Numbered from the stretch's first letter, positions 14,124 to 24,208 are shown. The stretch is DNA of 64,000 bases from an uncultured Castellaniella sp. (GCF_937988725.1 NZ_CALKHS010000004.1:1-64000), one strand, 5' to 3'. Numbers and translations: made by a program. Notes: a model not told the origin generated them from the letters alone.

Positions 14124-16906
14124 ATACGATAGACATTCTGACCTGGCTGGACGAGCGGGTCGAGCGCCAGGCCGACCTGTGCCTGGATTCCCGGCAGATC
14201 CGCCCGGGCGATGTGTTTTTTGCCTGCCCGGGGATCGCCGCCGACGGCCGCGCCTACATGGATCAGGCGGCGGCGGCCGGCGCGGCGGCGATCGTCTGCG
14301 CCGCCGGCGGCCCGCAGACGCCGCCCGGAAAAATTCCCGTCCTGGCCGTGGACGGCCTGAACGCCCTGCTGGGCGAGATCGCCCACCTCTGGTACGGCCG
14401 GCCGTCCGACGCCCTGGCCGTGATCGCGGTCACGGGCACCAACGGCAAGACCTCGACCACGCGCTGGCTGGCGGACGCCCTGAATGCCGAGGGCATGCCC
14501 TGCGGCACCGTGGGCACCCTGGGGGTGACGCTGGCCGACGGCCGCAACCTGGGCGGCGTGCTGACGACGCCCGACGTGCTGACCCTGCACCGCAGCCTGG
14601 CGGCCATCGTGCGGGCGGGCGGGCAGGCGGCCGCGATCGAGGCCTCGTCCATCGGCATCGAGCAGGGGCGCCTGGACGGCGTGCGCATCCAGGTGGCGGG
14701 CTTCACCAATCTGACGCGCGACCATCTGGACTATCACGGCACGCTGGAACGCTACAAGCAGGCCAAGTTCGCCCTGTTCGCCCGGGCCGGCCTGCGCAGC
14801 GCCGTCATCAATGCCGACGATGCCGCCGGCTTGGAACTGCTGTCCGGCGCAGCGCCGTCCGGGCACCGGGTGGGCTACAGCCTGCAAGGCGGCCGCCCCG
14901 CGGCGTTCCGGGCCGAGGACATCCAGCATGGCGCCGACGGCCTGGTCTTCAATCTGGTGACGCCCGACGGCCGCGCCCAGATCCTGACCCACCTGGTGGG
15001 CGAACACAATATTTCCAATCTGCTGCTGGTGGCGGGGGTTCTGCGCGAACTGGGCTGGGGCCTGAGCCGCATCGCCCGGGCGCTGGCGGTGCTGCACCCC
15101 GTGCCGGGACGCCTGCAGGTGGTCTCGGCCGTGGGCGGCGCCAGCGCCGCCCGGCCGCAACCGCTGGTGGTGGTGGACTACGCCCATACGCCCGATGCGC
15201 TGGAGCGCGTGCTGCTGGCCCTGCGCCCGGTGGCGCAGGAGCGCGGCGGACGGCTGCTGTGCGTGTTCGGCTGCGGCGGCGATCGCGATGCCGGCAAGCG
15301 TCCGCTGATGGGCGCCGCCGCCGCGCGGCTGGCGGACGCGGTCGTGGTGACGACGGACAATCCGCGCACGGAAGCGCCCGATGCCATCATCGAGGCCATC
15401 GTGGCGGGCATGCCCGACCGGCCGACGGTGCAGGCCGACCGGGCCAAGGCCATTCTGGACGCCATCTGGCGGGCGGGCGAGCGCGACGTCGTGCTCCTGG
15501 CCGGCAAGGGACACGAGACCTATCAGGAAGTCCAGCACGAGCGCAGCGCCTTCGACGACCGCGAATGGGCACGCTTCGCGCTGAGCTGGCAGCAGGATCC
15601 CGCCCTGTCGACGGATACGCGCAGCCTGACGGCCGGCGCGCTGTTCCTGGCCCTGAAAGGGGAACAGTTCGACGGTCATGACTATCTGGACGCCGCCGCG
15701 CGGGCGGGCGCCCGGGCCGCCATCGTGGCCCGGCGCGCTCCCCAGGCCGCGCTGCCGCAGATCGTGCTGGGCGACACCCATCAGGCGCTGATGCGCATCG
15801 CCACCGTCTGGCGCGGCCTGTTCGAGCTGCCGGTGATCGCCGTGACCGGCAGCAACGGCAAGACCACCACCAAGGAAATGATCAGCGCCATCCTGGCCGC
15901 CTGGTGGGGCGAGGAAGGGCGCCTGGCGACCCGGGGCAATTTCAACAATGACATCGGCCTGCCGCTGACGGTCCTGCGCCTGCGCGGCCATCACCGCGCC
16001 GCCGTGCTGGAGCTGGGCATGAACCACCCCGGCGAGATCGCCGTGCTGGCGGCCATCGCCCGGCCCACGGTGGCGCTGGTCAACAACGCCCAGCGCGAGC
16101 ACCAGGAATTCATGAACTCGGTCGACGCGGTGGCGCGCGAAAACGGCGCGGTGCTGCAGGCCCTGCCGCCGCACGGCGTGGCCGTGTTCCCGGCGGACGA
16201 GGCTTATGGCGACCTGTGGCAGGAACTGGCGGGCGACCGGTCCGTGCGGCGCTTCGGTTTCTCCGAAACGGCCGCCGTCCACGCTTCGCAGATCCGCGCG
16301 GGGACGGACCGCACCGAATTCCGCCTGCACGTGGGGCGCGACGCCGTGGCCGTCACCTTGCATGCGCCGGGCCGGCACAATCTGCGCAATGCCCTGGCCG
16401 CCGCCAGCTGCGCCAGCGCGGCCGGCGCGCCGCTCGCGGCCATCGCCGCGGGCCTGGCGGCCTTCGCCCCGGTGGGCGGCCGGATGCGGCCGCAGGCGCT
16501 GGCCGACGGCTTCCAGCTCATCGACGATACCTACAACGCCAATCCCGATTCCGTGCGAGCGGCCATCGACGTGCTGGCGGGCCTGGATGGCCGGCGCATT
16601 CTGGTGCTGGGCGACATGGCCGAAGTCGGCGATCAGGGGCCTGCCATGCATGCCGAAGTCGGCGCCTATGCCCGGCAGTGCGGCGTGCACGTGCTGCTGA
16701 CGCTGGGGACGGCTTGCCACGAGGCGGCCCGGGCCTTCGGCGCGGGGGCGCAGGCCTTCGACGCGCTGGACGCCCTGCTGCCGGCGCTGCTGGCCGCTCG
16801 GCCGGCGCATATCCTGGTCAAGGGATCGCGCAGCATGCGCATGGAGCGCGTGGTGCAGGCCCTGCAGGCCGAAGGCGCCGTCGGGGAGGGCCATCATGCT
16901 GCTTGA
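14120..16906 (+). CDS. murE-murF: MurE-MurF fusion: tripeptide ligase and D-Ala-D-Ala-adding ligase
   Basis: One uninterrupted frame of 928 residues joins two Mur ligases that are separate in most bacteria. The MurE part (about 1-490) has the ATP loop GTNGKT (106-111) and DNPR (413-416), the signature for meso-diaminopimelate as added residue. The MurF part has the family start 'STDTRSLTAGALFLALKGEQ' from residue 497, GSNGKT (577-582) and ends near 'ILVKGSRSMRMERVV'. There is almost no linker, and MurF lacks the 20-25 residues that normally precede STDTR; the MurE C-terminus takes their place. Such fusions are known in Bordetella. Start overlaps ftsI by four bases. Confidence 0.94.
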   Translation: MNTIDILTWLDERVERQADLCLDSRQIRPGDVFFACPGIAADGRAYMDQAAAAGAAAIVCAAGGPQTPPGKIPVLAVDGLNALLGEIAHLWYGRPSDALAVIAVTGTNGKTSTTRWLADALNAEGMPCGTVGTLGVTLADGRNLGGVLTTPDVLTLHRSLAAIVRAGGQAAAIEASSIGIEQGRLDGVRIQVAGFTNLTRDHLDYHGTLERYKQAKFALFARAGLRSAVINADDAAGLELLSGAAPSGHRVGYSLQGGRPAAFRAEDIQHGADGLVFNLVTPDGRAQILTHLVGEHNISNLLLVAGVLRELGWGLSRIARALAVLHPVPGRLQVVSAVGGASAARPQPLVVVDYAHTPDALERVLLALRPVAQERGGRLLCVFGCGGDRDAGKRPLMGAAAARLADAVVVTTDNPRTEAPDAIIEAIVAGMPDRPTVQADRAKAILDAIWRAGERDVVLLAGKGHETYQEVQHERSAFDDREWARFALSWQQDPALSTDTRSLTAGALFLALKGEQFDGHDYLDAAARAGARAAIVARRAPQAALPQIVLGDTHQALMRIATVWRGLFELPVIAVTGSNGKTTTKEMISAILAAWWGEEGRLATRGNFNNDIGLPLTVLRLRGHHRAAVLELGMNHPGEIAVLAAIARPTVALVNNAQREHQEFMNSVDAVARENGAVLQALPPHGVAVFPADEAYGDLWQELAGDRSVRRFGFSETAAVHASQIRAGTDRTEFRLHVGRDAVAVTLHAPGRHNLRNALAAASCASAAGAPLAAIAAGLAAFAPVGGRMRPQALADGFQLIDDTYNANPDSVRAAIDVLAGLDGRRILVLGDMAEVGDQGPAMHAEVGAYARQCGVHVLLTLGTACHEAARAFGAGAQAFDALDALLPALLAARPAHILVKGSRSMRMERVVQALQAEGAVGEGHHAA

Positions 16907-18068
16907 ACTGGCGCGTTGGCTGTCCGACCACCATTTCCGCGCCTTCGGCGTGGTCGAGTACATCACGTTCCGGGCCCTGCTGGCTTCGGCCACGGCCCTG
17001 GCCATCGGCCTGCTGGCCGGGCCCTGGCTGATCCGCCGCCTCACGGCCCTGAAGATCGGCCAGGCGGTGCGCAGCTACGGCCCGCAGACGCACCTGCAGA
17101 AGAACGGCACGCCCACCATGGGCGGCGCCCTGATCCTGATCGGCATCGGCATCAGCACCTTGTTGTGGGCCGACTGGACCAACCGCTTCGTCTGGGTGGT
17201 GCTGCTGGTCACGTTCGGCTTCGGCTGGATCGGCTGGGCCGACGACTATCGCAAGGTCGTGCATCACGATCCGGAAGGCATGCCGGCCCGCCAGAAGTTC
17301 TTCTGGCAGGCGCTGATCGGCGCGGTGGCGGCCGTCTATCTCAGTTTCGCCGTGTCGGTGCCGGCCAACACCGAATTGTGGCCGCTGTTCCGCGACTGGG
17401 TGCTGAGCGGCTTTTCCATGCCCCTGTCCGCGCGCGCGGACCTGATCGTGCCGTTCTTCAAGTCCGTCAGCTATCCCCTGGGAGTGTTCGGCTTCGGCGC
17501 CCTGACCTGGCTGGTGATCGTGGGCACCAGCAACGCCGTCAACCTGACCGACGGCCTGGACGGTCTGGCCATCATGCCGACGGTGATGATCGGGTCGGCG
17601 CTGGGGATCTTCGCCTACGTCGTCGGCCGCGTGGACTACTCCAAATACCTGCTGTTCCCCTACATCCCCGGGGCTTCCGAGCTGATGGTGCTGTGCGCCG
17701 CCATCGCGGGGGCCGGGCTGGCGTTCCTGTGGTTCAACACCTATCCCGCCCAGGTCTTCATGGGCGACGTCGGCGCCCTGGCGCTGGGCGGCGCGCTGGG
17801 CACCATCGCGGTGATCGTGCGCCAGGAAATCGTGCTCTTCATCATGGGGGGCGTGTTCGTGGTCGAGACCCTGTCCGTGATGCTGCAGGTCAGCTGGTTC
17901 AAATACACCAAGAGGCGATACGGAGAAGGAAGGCGGATTTTCCGCATGGCGCCGCTGCACCATCATTTCGAGGTCAGCGGCTGGAAGGAAACCCAGGTGG
18001 TGGTGCGTTTCTGGATCATCACCATGATGCTGGTCCTGATCGGGCTGTCGAGTCTGAAACTGCGATGA
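16896..18068 (+). CDS. mraY: Phospho-MurNAc-pentapeptide translocase MraY
   Basis: A 390-residue polytopic membrane enzyme that transfers phospho-MurNAc-pentapeptide to undecaprenyl phosphate, making lipid I. Signature parts: 'QKNGTPTMGGALIL' (about 68-81), 'GWADDYRKV' with the two catalytic/metal aspartates (about 115-123), 'NAVNLTDGLDGLAI' (about 213-226) and 'MAPLHHHFEVSGWKE' near 350. Overlaps murE-murF by 11 bases and murD by four. Confidence 0.95.
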   Translation: MLLELARWLSDHHFRAFGVVEYITFRALLASATALAIGLLAGPWLIRRLTALKIGQAVRSYGPQTHLQKNGTPTMGGALILIGIGISTLLWADWTNRFVWVVLLVTFGFGWIGWADDYRKVVHHDPEGMPARQKFFWQALIGAVAAVYLSFAVSVPANTELWPLFRDWVLSGFSMPLSARADLIVPFFKSVSYPLGVFGFGALTWLVIVGTSNAVNLTDGLDGLAIMPTVMIGSALGIFAYVVGRVDYSKYLLFPYIPGASELMVLCAAIAGAGLAFLWFNTYPAQVFMGDVGALALGGALGTIAVIVRQEIVLFIMGGVFVVETLSVMLQVSWFKYTKRRYGEGRRIFRMAPLHHHFEVSGWKETQVVVRFWIITMMLVLIGLSSLKLR

Positions 18069-19591
18069 GCGCCACGTATCAATTCCCCTCCCTGCGCCGC
18101 GACGGCCTGACCCTGATCCTGGGGTTGGGGGAAACCGGCGTGGCCGCCGCCCGCTGGTGCGCCGCCCAGGGAGTGCCGCTGCGCGTGCTGGACACCCGCG
18201 CCGAGCCGGGCGGGCTGGCCGCCCTGCGCGACGCGGGGATCGCCGCCGATCTGCGTCTGGGGCCGCAGGCCCTGGATGCGGCCGCCCTGGACGACGTGGC
18301 GACGCTGGTGCTCAGCCCGGGGCTGAACCCGCACGTCGAGCCGATCGCCGGCCTGCTGGCCGCCGCCCGCGCGCGCGGCATCGACGTCCTGGGAGAAATC
18401 GAACTCTTCGCCCGGGCGCTGGCGGATCTGCGGCCGCAGGGCTACGCGCCCGCCGTGCTCGCCGTGACCGGCACGAACGGCAAGACCACCGTCACGTCGC
18501 TGACGCGCCATCTGGCGCAGGGCTGCGGGCTGCGGGCGCGCGCCGCGGGCAACATCAGCCCGGCCGCCCTGTCCAGTCTGATGGATGCCTTGCAGGCCGA
18601 CGAGCTGCCGGACGTCTGGGTCCTGGAACTGTCCAGTTTCCAGCTGGAAGCCACGAGCTCGCTGGCGGCCGATGCCGCCGTGGTGCTGAACGTCACCCAG
18701 GACCACCTGGACTGGCATGGCACCATGCAGGCGTATGCCGACGCCAAGGCGCGCCTGCTGGCCATGGCGCGGGTGCGCATCGTCAATCGTTCCGATGCGC
18801 GGGTGCGCGCGATGGTCCAGGACCTGGCCGCCCCGGACGTTCGCAGCTTCGGCGCGGACGCGCCCGCGCTGGCCGGCGACCTGGGGCTGCTGATGCAACA
18901 TGATCTCGCCTGGCTGGCGTCGACGCCGGTCGTCGAGGCGGATCCCGCCGCGCCGCGCCGCAAGGCGCGGCAGGCGGCCGAAACGCCGGCCCGGGCCCAG
19001 GGGGTGGCGCAGGCGCTGATGCCCGCCGACGCCCTGCAGATCCGGGGCCGGCACAATGCGCTCAATGCCCTGGCCGCCCTGGCGCTGGGAGACGCTATCG
19101 GGCTGGACCGGGCCCGCATGCTGCATGCCCTGCGCGACTACCGGGGCGAGGCGCACCGCACCGAATTCATCCAGACCGTCGCCGGGATCGATTTCGTCGA
19201 CGACAGCAAGGGCACCAACGTCGGCGCGACCCTGGCCGCCCTGCAGGGCCTGGGCCGTCCGGTGGTGCTGATCGCCGGCGGGCTGGGCAAGGGCCAGGAT
19301 TTTTCGCCGCTGGCGCCGGCCGTGCGCGCCCATGCGCGCGCCGTGATGCTGATCGGCCAGGACGGCCCCCTCATCGGCCAGGCCCTGGCCGAGTGCGAGG
19401 TGCCCCTGGTGCCTTGCGAGACCCTGGAGCAGGCCGTGCGCGAAGGCCTGGAACGGGCCCGGCCGGGCGATGCCGTGCTGTTGTCGCCGGCGTGCGCCAG
19501 CATGGACATGTTCCGCAATTACGCCCACCGCAGCGCGTGCTTCGTCGAGGCTGTGCGCGATCTGGCGATGGATCGGGGGGAGGTGGCATGA
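18065..19591 (+). CDS. murD: UDP-MurNAc-L-Ala D-glutamate ligase MurD
   Basis: A 508-residue cytoplasmic ligase adding D-glutamate to UDP-MurNAc-L-alanine. It has the N-terminal UDP-binding 'LGLGETGVAAARW', the ATP loop GTNGKTTVTSL near 138-148, 'VLELSSFQLE' and the C-terminal 'FVDDSKGTNVGATLAAL'. About 70 residues longer than the E. coli enzyme, partly through a charged insert in the region 280-320 (DPAAPRRKARQAAE and on). The ATG at 18065 is used; it overlaps mraY by four bases. Confidence 0.94.
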   Translation: MSATYQFPSLRRDGLTLILGLGETGVAAARWCAAQGVPLRVLDTRAEPGGLAALRDAGIAADLRLGPQALDAAALDDVATLVLSPGLNPHVEPIAGLLAAARARGIDVLGEIELFARALADLRPQGYAPAVLAVTGTNGKTTVTSLTRHLAQGCGLRARAAGNISPAALSSLMDALQADELPDVWVLELSSFQLEATSSLAADAAVVLNVTQDHLDWHGTMQAYADAKARLLAMARVRIVNRSDARVRAMVQDLAAPDVRSFGADAPALAGDLGLLMQHDLAWLASTPVVEADPAAPRRKARQAAETPARAQGVAQALMPADALQIRGRHNALNALAALALGDAIGLDRARMLHALRDYRGEAHRTEFIQTVAGIDFVDDSKGTNVGATLAALQGLGRPVVLIAGGLGKGQDFSPLAPAVRAHARAVMLIGQDGPLIGQALAECEVPLVPCETLEQAVREGLERARPGDAVLLSPACASMDMFRNYAHRSACFVEAVRDLAMDRGEVA

Positions 19592-20781
19592 GCGTGATCG
19601 CCGACCTCAGCGCCAGCCTGAACTCCGTGCGGCCCGGGCGCACCACCATGCCGACCGTGGACGTCAGCCTGATCGTCGCGATCAGCGCCCTGGTGCTGTT
19701 CGGCCTGCTGATGGTGTATTCCGCGTCGATCGCGCTGGCGGACGGGCCGCGCTACGAGAGCTACGGCCGCTTCTACTTCGTCGGACGCCACGCGGTCTTC
19801 ATCCTCATCGGCCTGCTGGCCGCCCTGTTCACGGCCAGCGTGCCGATGAAGGTCTGGCAGAAGCTGGCGCTGCCGCTGTTTGCCCTGGCGCTGCTGATGC
19901 TGCTGGTCGTGCTGGTGCCGGGCCTGGGCCGCGAAGTCAACGGCGCGCGCCGCTGGCTGCCGCTGGGGCCGCTGAACTTCCAGCCGTCGGAACTGATGAA
20001 ATTCGCCGTCATCCTGTATGCCGCAGATTACGTGGTGCGCAAGCAGGCGCACCTGCAAGGCTTTCTGCGCGGCTTTCTGCCCATGGCGATGGCCCTGGCG
20101 CTGGTCGGCCTGCTGCTGCTGATGGAACCCGATCTGGGGGCCTTCATCGTCATCGGCGCGATCGCCGTCGGGGTGCTGTTCATCGGCGGCATCAATCTGA
20201 AATTGTTCAGCACCCTGCTGGCGGCGGTGATGTCCTGCTTCCTGCTGCTGATCTGGCTGTCGCCGTGGCGCCGGGAACGCCTGTTCGTCTACCTGGATCC
20301 CTGGAACCCGGACAACGCCTATGGCAGCGCCTATCAGCTGTCCCATTCCCTGATCGCCCTGGGGCGCGGCGAATGGTTCGGGGTGGGCCTGGGCGCCAGC
20401 ATCGAGAAACTGCACTACCTGCCCGAGGCCCATACCGACTTCATCGTGGCGGTGATCGGCGAGGAACTGGGTTTCGTCGGGGTGATGTGCCTGGTGGCCG
20501 TCTTCGTCTTCATCGTCCTGCGCGGCTTTGAAATCGCCCGCAAGGCCATGGTGCTGGACCGCGTGTTCGACGGCCTGGCCGCCCAGGGGGTGGCCTTGTG
20601 GATGGGCGTGCAGGCCTTCATCAACGTCGGCGTGTGCCTGGGGCTGCTGCCGACCAAGGGCCTGACCCTGCCGCTGGTCAGCTACGGCGGCTCGGGGATC
20701 GTGCTGAACCTGGTGGCGATCGCCCTGCTGCTGCGCGTGGATTACGAGACGCGCTGCATGATGAGGGGGAAACGGCGATGA
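19588..20781 (+). CDS. ftsW: Septal peptidoglycan glycosyltransferase FtsW
   Basis: A 397-residue SEDS-family membrane protein with about ten helices that polymerises lipid II at the septum together with FtsI. Diagnostic parts: 'GLGREVNGARRWLPLGPLNFQPSE' region near 112-135, with the conserved arginines and proline, and 'LPEAHTDFIVAVIGEELGF' near 275-293, which carries the catalytic aspartate. 'LPTKGLTLPLVSYGGSG' closes the core. The ATG at 19588 overlaps murD by four bases. Confidence 0.94.
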   Translation: MSVIADLSASLNSVRPGRTTMPTVDVSLIVAISALVLFGLLMVYSASIALADGPRYESYGRFYFVGRHAVFILIGLLAALFTASVPMKVWQKLALPLFALALLMLLVVLVPGLGREVNGARRWLPLGPLNFQPSELMKFAVILYAADYVVRKQAHLQGFLRGFLPMAMALALVGLLLLMEPDLGAFIVIGAIAVGVLFIGGINLKLFSTLLAAVMSCFLLLIWLSPWRRERLFVYLDPWNPDNAYGSAYQLSHSLIALGRGEWFGVGLGASIEKLHYLPEAHTDFIVAVIGEELGFVGVMCLVAVFVFIVLRGFEIARKAMVLDRVFDGLAAQGVALWMGVQAFINVGVCLGLLPTKGLTLPLVSYGGSGIVLNLVAIALLLRVDYETRCMMRGKRR

Positions 20782-21851
20782 CGCAGCCTGTGATCCTCAT
20801 CATGGCGGGCGGCACGGGCGGGCACATCATGCCGGGCCTGGCCGTGGCCAAGGCGCTGCGGGCCCTGGGCTGGCAGGTGCTGTGGCTGGGCAATCCCGAC
20901 CGCATGGAAGGGCGCCTGGTTCCCGAACAGGACATCGAATTGCTGCCCCTGCGCTTCGGCGGGGTGCGCGGCAAGGGCCTTGCGGCCTTGCTGAAGCTGC
21001 CGTTCACGCTGGCGGCCGCCTGCCTGAAGGTGCGCCGGATGCTGCGCCAGCGCCGCCCCGACGTGGTGCTGGGCATGGGCGGGTATGCCGCCGTGCCGGG
21101 CGGGCTGATGGCCCGCGCCAGCGGAATTCCCCTGGTGATCCATGAACAGAATGCCGTGGCGGGCACCGCCAACCGCATCCTGGCCCGCCTGGCGGCCCGG
21201 GTGCTGACCGGCTTTCCGGGCGCCTTGCCCGGGGCCCTGATGGTGGGCAACCCGGTCCGCCAGGATCTGCTGACGCTGGCCCCCGTGGCCCAGCGCTACG
21301 CGGCCCGCCAGGGCCCCCTGCGCCTGCTGGTGCTGGGCGGCAGCCTGGGCGCGGCCCGCATCAATGAACTGGTGCCCGAGGCCCTGGCGCGGCTGCCGGC
21401 CGAGCGCCGCCCCCTGGTTCATCACCAGGCCGGCGAGCGCCATGCGGACGCCGTGCGCCAGCACTACGAGCGCCTGGGGCTGCAGGCCCAGGTGTCCGCT
21501 TTCATCCAGGACATGGCGCAGGCCCTGGCCGAGGCCGATCTGGTGATCTGCCGCGCGGGCGCCATGACGGTCGCCGAGGTCGCGGCCGTGGGGGTGGCGG
21601 CGGTCTTCATTCCGCTGCCCCATGCCATCGACGACCATCAGACGGCCAACGCCCGCTACCTGTCCGAATGCGGCGGGGGCTGGCTGATGCCGCAGGCCGA
21701 GCTGGACGCGGAGCGCCTGGCCGGCTGGCTGGAGGCCCGCGAACGTCCGGAACTGGCCGCCGTGGCCGTCCACGCCCACGAACATGCAAGCTTGAACGCC
21801 ACGCAGCTGATTGCCGAAGCCTGCGTCCATACCAAAGAGGAATCGGCATGA
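20778..21851 (+). CDS. murG: Lipid II synthase MurG (GlcNAc transferase)
   Basis: A 357-residue peripheral membrane GT28 glycosyltransferase that adds GlcNAc to lipid I to give lipid II. Visible motifs: glycine loop AGGTGGHIMPGLAVA (about 10-24), 'GMGGYAAVPGGLMA' (about 101-114), 'HEQNAVAGTANR' (about 122-133), the third glycine loop 'VLGGSLGAARIN' and the UDP-binding 'ICRAGAMTVAEVAAVG'. Starts four bases inside ftsW and ends four bases inside murC. Confidence 0.95.
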   Translation: MTQPVILIMAGGTGGHIMPGLAVAKALRALGWQVLWLGNPDRMEGRLVPEQDIELLPLRFGGVRGKGLAALLKLPFTLAAACLKVRRMLRQRRPDVVLGMGGYAAVPGGLMARASGIPLVIHEQNAVAGTANRILARLAARVLTGFPGALPGALMVGNPVRQDLLTLAPVAQRYAARQGPLRLLVLGGSLGAARINELVPEALARLPAERRPLVHHQAGERHADAVRQHYERLGLQAQVSAFIQDMAQALAEADLVICRAGAMTVAEVAAVGVAAVFIPLPHAIDDHQTANARYLSECGGGWLMPQAELDAERLAGWLEARERPELAAVAVHAHEHASLNATQLIAEACVHTKEESA

Positions 21852-23254
21852 AGCACCGGATACGCAACCTTCACTTCGTCGGCATCGGCGGTGCCGGGAT
21901 GAGCGGCATCGCCGAGGTCCTGCTGAACCTGGGCTATGCCATCAGCGGATCCGACGTGCAGGAAACCGCCGTCACCCGGCGCCTGGCTGCCCTGGGGGCG
22001 CGGATCTCCATCGGCCATGCGGCCGAGCACATCCAGGGGGCCGGCGCCATCGTCACGTCCACGGCCATCCATGCCGACAACCCGGAAGTCCTGGCCGCCC
22101 GCGCCGCGCACATCCCCGTGGTGCCCCGCGCCCTGATGCTGGCCGAACTGATGCGCCTGAAGCGCGGCATCGCCGTGGCCGGCACCCACGGCAAGACCAC
22201 GACCACCAGTCTGGTCGCCAGCGTGCTGGCGGCCGGCGGCCTGGACCCGACCTTCGTGATCGGCGGGCGGCTGAACGCCGCCGACGCGAATGCCCGGCTG
22301 GGCCAGGGCGAATACATCGTCGTCGAAGCCGACGAGTCCGATGCGTCCTTCCTGAACCTGCTGCCGGTGATGGCCATCGTCACCAACATCGACCTGGATC
22401 ACATGGACACCTACGGACATGACGTGGCGCGGCTGAAAAGCGCTTTCGTCGAGTTCACCCAGCGCCTGCCGTTCTACGGCAGCGCGGTGCTGTGCCTGGA
22501 CGATTCCAATGTGCGCGAGATCATTCCCTTCGTGTCGCGCCCCATCACCACCTACGGCATCGACATGCCGGCCCAGGTGCGGGCGCACGACCTGCGCGCC
22601 GAGGGCACCACGATGGCCTTCACCGTGGAGCGCCAGAGCCTGCAGGGCGCCCTGCCGCCGCTGGCGGTGCGCCTGAACCTGCCGGGCCGGCACAACGTGC
22701 TCAACGCCTTGGCGACGATCGCCGTGGCGACCGAGCTGGGCGTGCCCGACGAGGCCATCGTCGAATCCCTGGAGCAGTTCCGGGGCGTGGGGCGGCGCTT
22801 CACGCAGATCGGCAGCTTCCCCGTGTCGGCGCGCAACGGCGGCGGCTCCTACGCCGTCATCGACGATTACGGCCACCACCCGGTGGAAATGGCGGCCACC
22901 CTGGCCGCCGCCCGGGGCGCCTGGCCGGACCGCCGGGTGGTGCTGGCGTTCCAGCCGCACCGCTATACCCGCACGCGCGACTGCTTCGAGGATTTCGTGC
23001 GCGTCCTCAGTTCGGCCGACGCGGTCCTGCTGACCGAGGTCTATCCGGCCGGCGAGGCGCCGCTGATCGCCGCCGATGGCCGGGCGCTCGCCCGGGGGCT
23101 GCGCGTGGCGGGCAAGGTCGAGCCGGTCTTTGTGGAAGAGGTGGCCGACATGGCGGGCGCCATCCAGGATTTCGCCCGCGACGGCGACGTGGTGATCATC
23201 ATGGGGGCCGGCTCCATCAGCCGGGTCCCCGCGCAATTGGGGAGTCCGCAATGA
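21848..23254 (+). CDS. murC: UDP-MurNAc L-alanine ligase MurC
   Basis: A 468-residue ligase that adds the first peptide residue, L-alanine, to UDP-MurNAc. The N-terminal 'HFVGIGGAGMSGIAEVL' binds the UDP sugar, 'GTHGKTTTTSLVA' near 114-126 is the ATP loop, 'VVEADESDASFL' and 'DYGHHPVEMAATL' are further family markers, and 'FQPHRYTRT' lies in the C-terminal domain. Length is normal. Overlaps murG and ddl by four bases each. Confidence 0.95.
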   Translation: MKHRIRNLHFVGIGGAGMSGIAEVLLNLGYAISGSDVQETAVTRRLAALGARISIGHAAEHIQGAGAIVTSTAIHADNPEVLAARAAHIPVVPRALMLAELMRLKRGIAVAGTHGKTTTTSLVASVLAAGGLDPTFVIGGRLNAADANARLGQGEYIVVEADESDASFLNLLPVMAIVTNIDLDHMDTYGHDVARLKSAFVEFTQRLPFYGSAVLCLDDSNVREIIPFVSRPITTYGIDMPAQVRAHDLRAEGTTMAFTVERQSLQGALPPLAVRLNLPGRHNVLNALATIAVATELGVPDEAIVESLEQFRGVGRRFTQIGSFPVSARNGGGSYAVIDDYGHHPVEMAATLAAARGAWPDRRVVLAFQPHRYTRTRDCFEDFVRVLSSADAVLLTEVYPAGEAPLIAADGRALARGLRVAGKVEPVFVEEVADMAGAIQDFARDGDVVIIMGAGSISRVPAQLGSPQ

Positions 23255-24198
23255 GCCAGGCATTCGGCCGCGTCGGCGTGCTGTATGGCGGGATGTCCGC
23301 CGAACGGGAAGTCTCCCTGATGTCGGGGGCGGGCGTGTGCGCCGCCCTGCGCGAGGCCGGCGTGGACGCCCATCTGTTCGACACCGGGCGCCAGAGCCTG
23401 GCCGAACTGGCGGCCGCCGGTTTCGACCGCGTCTTCATCGCCCTGCACGGCCGCTTCGGCGAAGACGGCACCATCCAGGGCGCGCTGGAACTGCTGGGCA
23501 TTCCCTACACCGGCAGCGGGCTGCTGGCGTCCAGCCTGGCGATGGACAAGATCGCCACCAAGCGCCTGTGGCTGCAGCACGGCCTGCCGACGCCGCGTTT
23601 CGCCGTGCTGGACTGCCGGGCCGACCCGGCGGCCCTGGCCGGGGAACTGGGCCTGCCGCTGATCGTCAAGCCGCCGCATGAAGGATCCACGCTGGGCGTG
23701 ACCCGCGTGCAGTCGGCCGGGCAGCTGCCCCAGGCCCTGGAGCTGGCCTGCCGGCACGACGAACAGGCGCTGGCCGAGCAGTTCATCCAGGGCCGCGAGC
23801 TGACCGTGCCGGTGCTGGGCTGCGGCGACGACGCCCGGGCCCTGCCGATCATCGAGATCATCGCCCCCGAGGGCAATTACGACTACGAACACAAGTACGT
23901 CTCCAACGACACCCGTTACGTCTGCCCCGCCGATCTGCCCGAGGCCCTGAGCCGGCAGATCCAGGACCTGTCGGTGCAGGCCTATCGGGTGCTCGGCTGC
24001 GAGGGCTGGGGCCGGGCGGATCTGATGCTGGATGCGCAGAACCGGCCCTGGCTGCTGGAAATGAATACGTCCCCCGGCATGACCAGCCATTCGCTGGTGC
24101 CGATGGGGGCCAAGGCGCTGGGCATGAGCTACACCCAGCTGTGCATCGAGATTCTGGCGACGGCGCGCTGCAAAGTGCGCCGCCCCGCCGGCCACTGA
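23251..24198 (+). CDS. ddl: D-alanine--D-alanine ligase
   Basis: A 315-residue ATP-grasp enzyme that joins two D-alanines for MurF to add. 'GVLYGGMSAEREVSLMSG' at the start, 'FIALHGRFGEDGTIQGALELLGIPYTGSG' in the middle (given here as landmark at about 67-95), 'LPLIVKPPHEGSTLGV' and 'LLEMNTSPGMTSHSLVPMGAK' at the metal and substrate end are all intact. The typical tyrosine/serine positions of DdlB are kept. Last of the Mur enzymes in the cluster. Confidence 0.94.
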   Translation: MSQAFGRVGVLYGGMSAEREVSLMSGAGVCAALREAGVDAHLFDTGRQSLAELAAAGFDRVFIALHGRFGEDGTIQGALELLGIPYTGSGLLASSLAMDKIATKRLWLQHGLPTPRFAVLDCRADPAALAGELGLPLIVKPPHEGSTLGVTRVQSAGQLPQALELACRHDEQALAEQFIQGRELTVPVLGCGDDARALPIIEIIAPEGNYDYEHKYVSNDTRYVCPADLPEALSRQIQDLSVQAYRVLGCEGWGRADLMLDAQNRPWLLEMNTSPGMTSHSLVPMGAKALGMSYTQLCIEILATARCKVRRPAGH

Positions 24199-24208
24199 GG
24201 AGCCCCAC

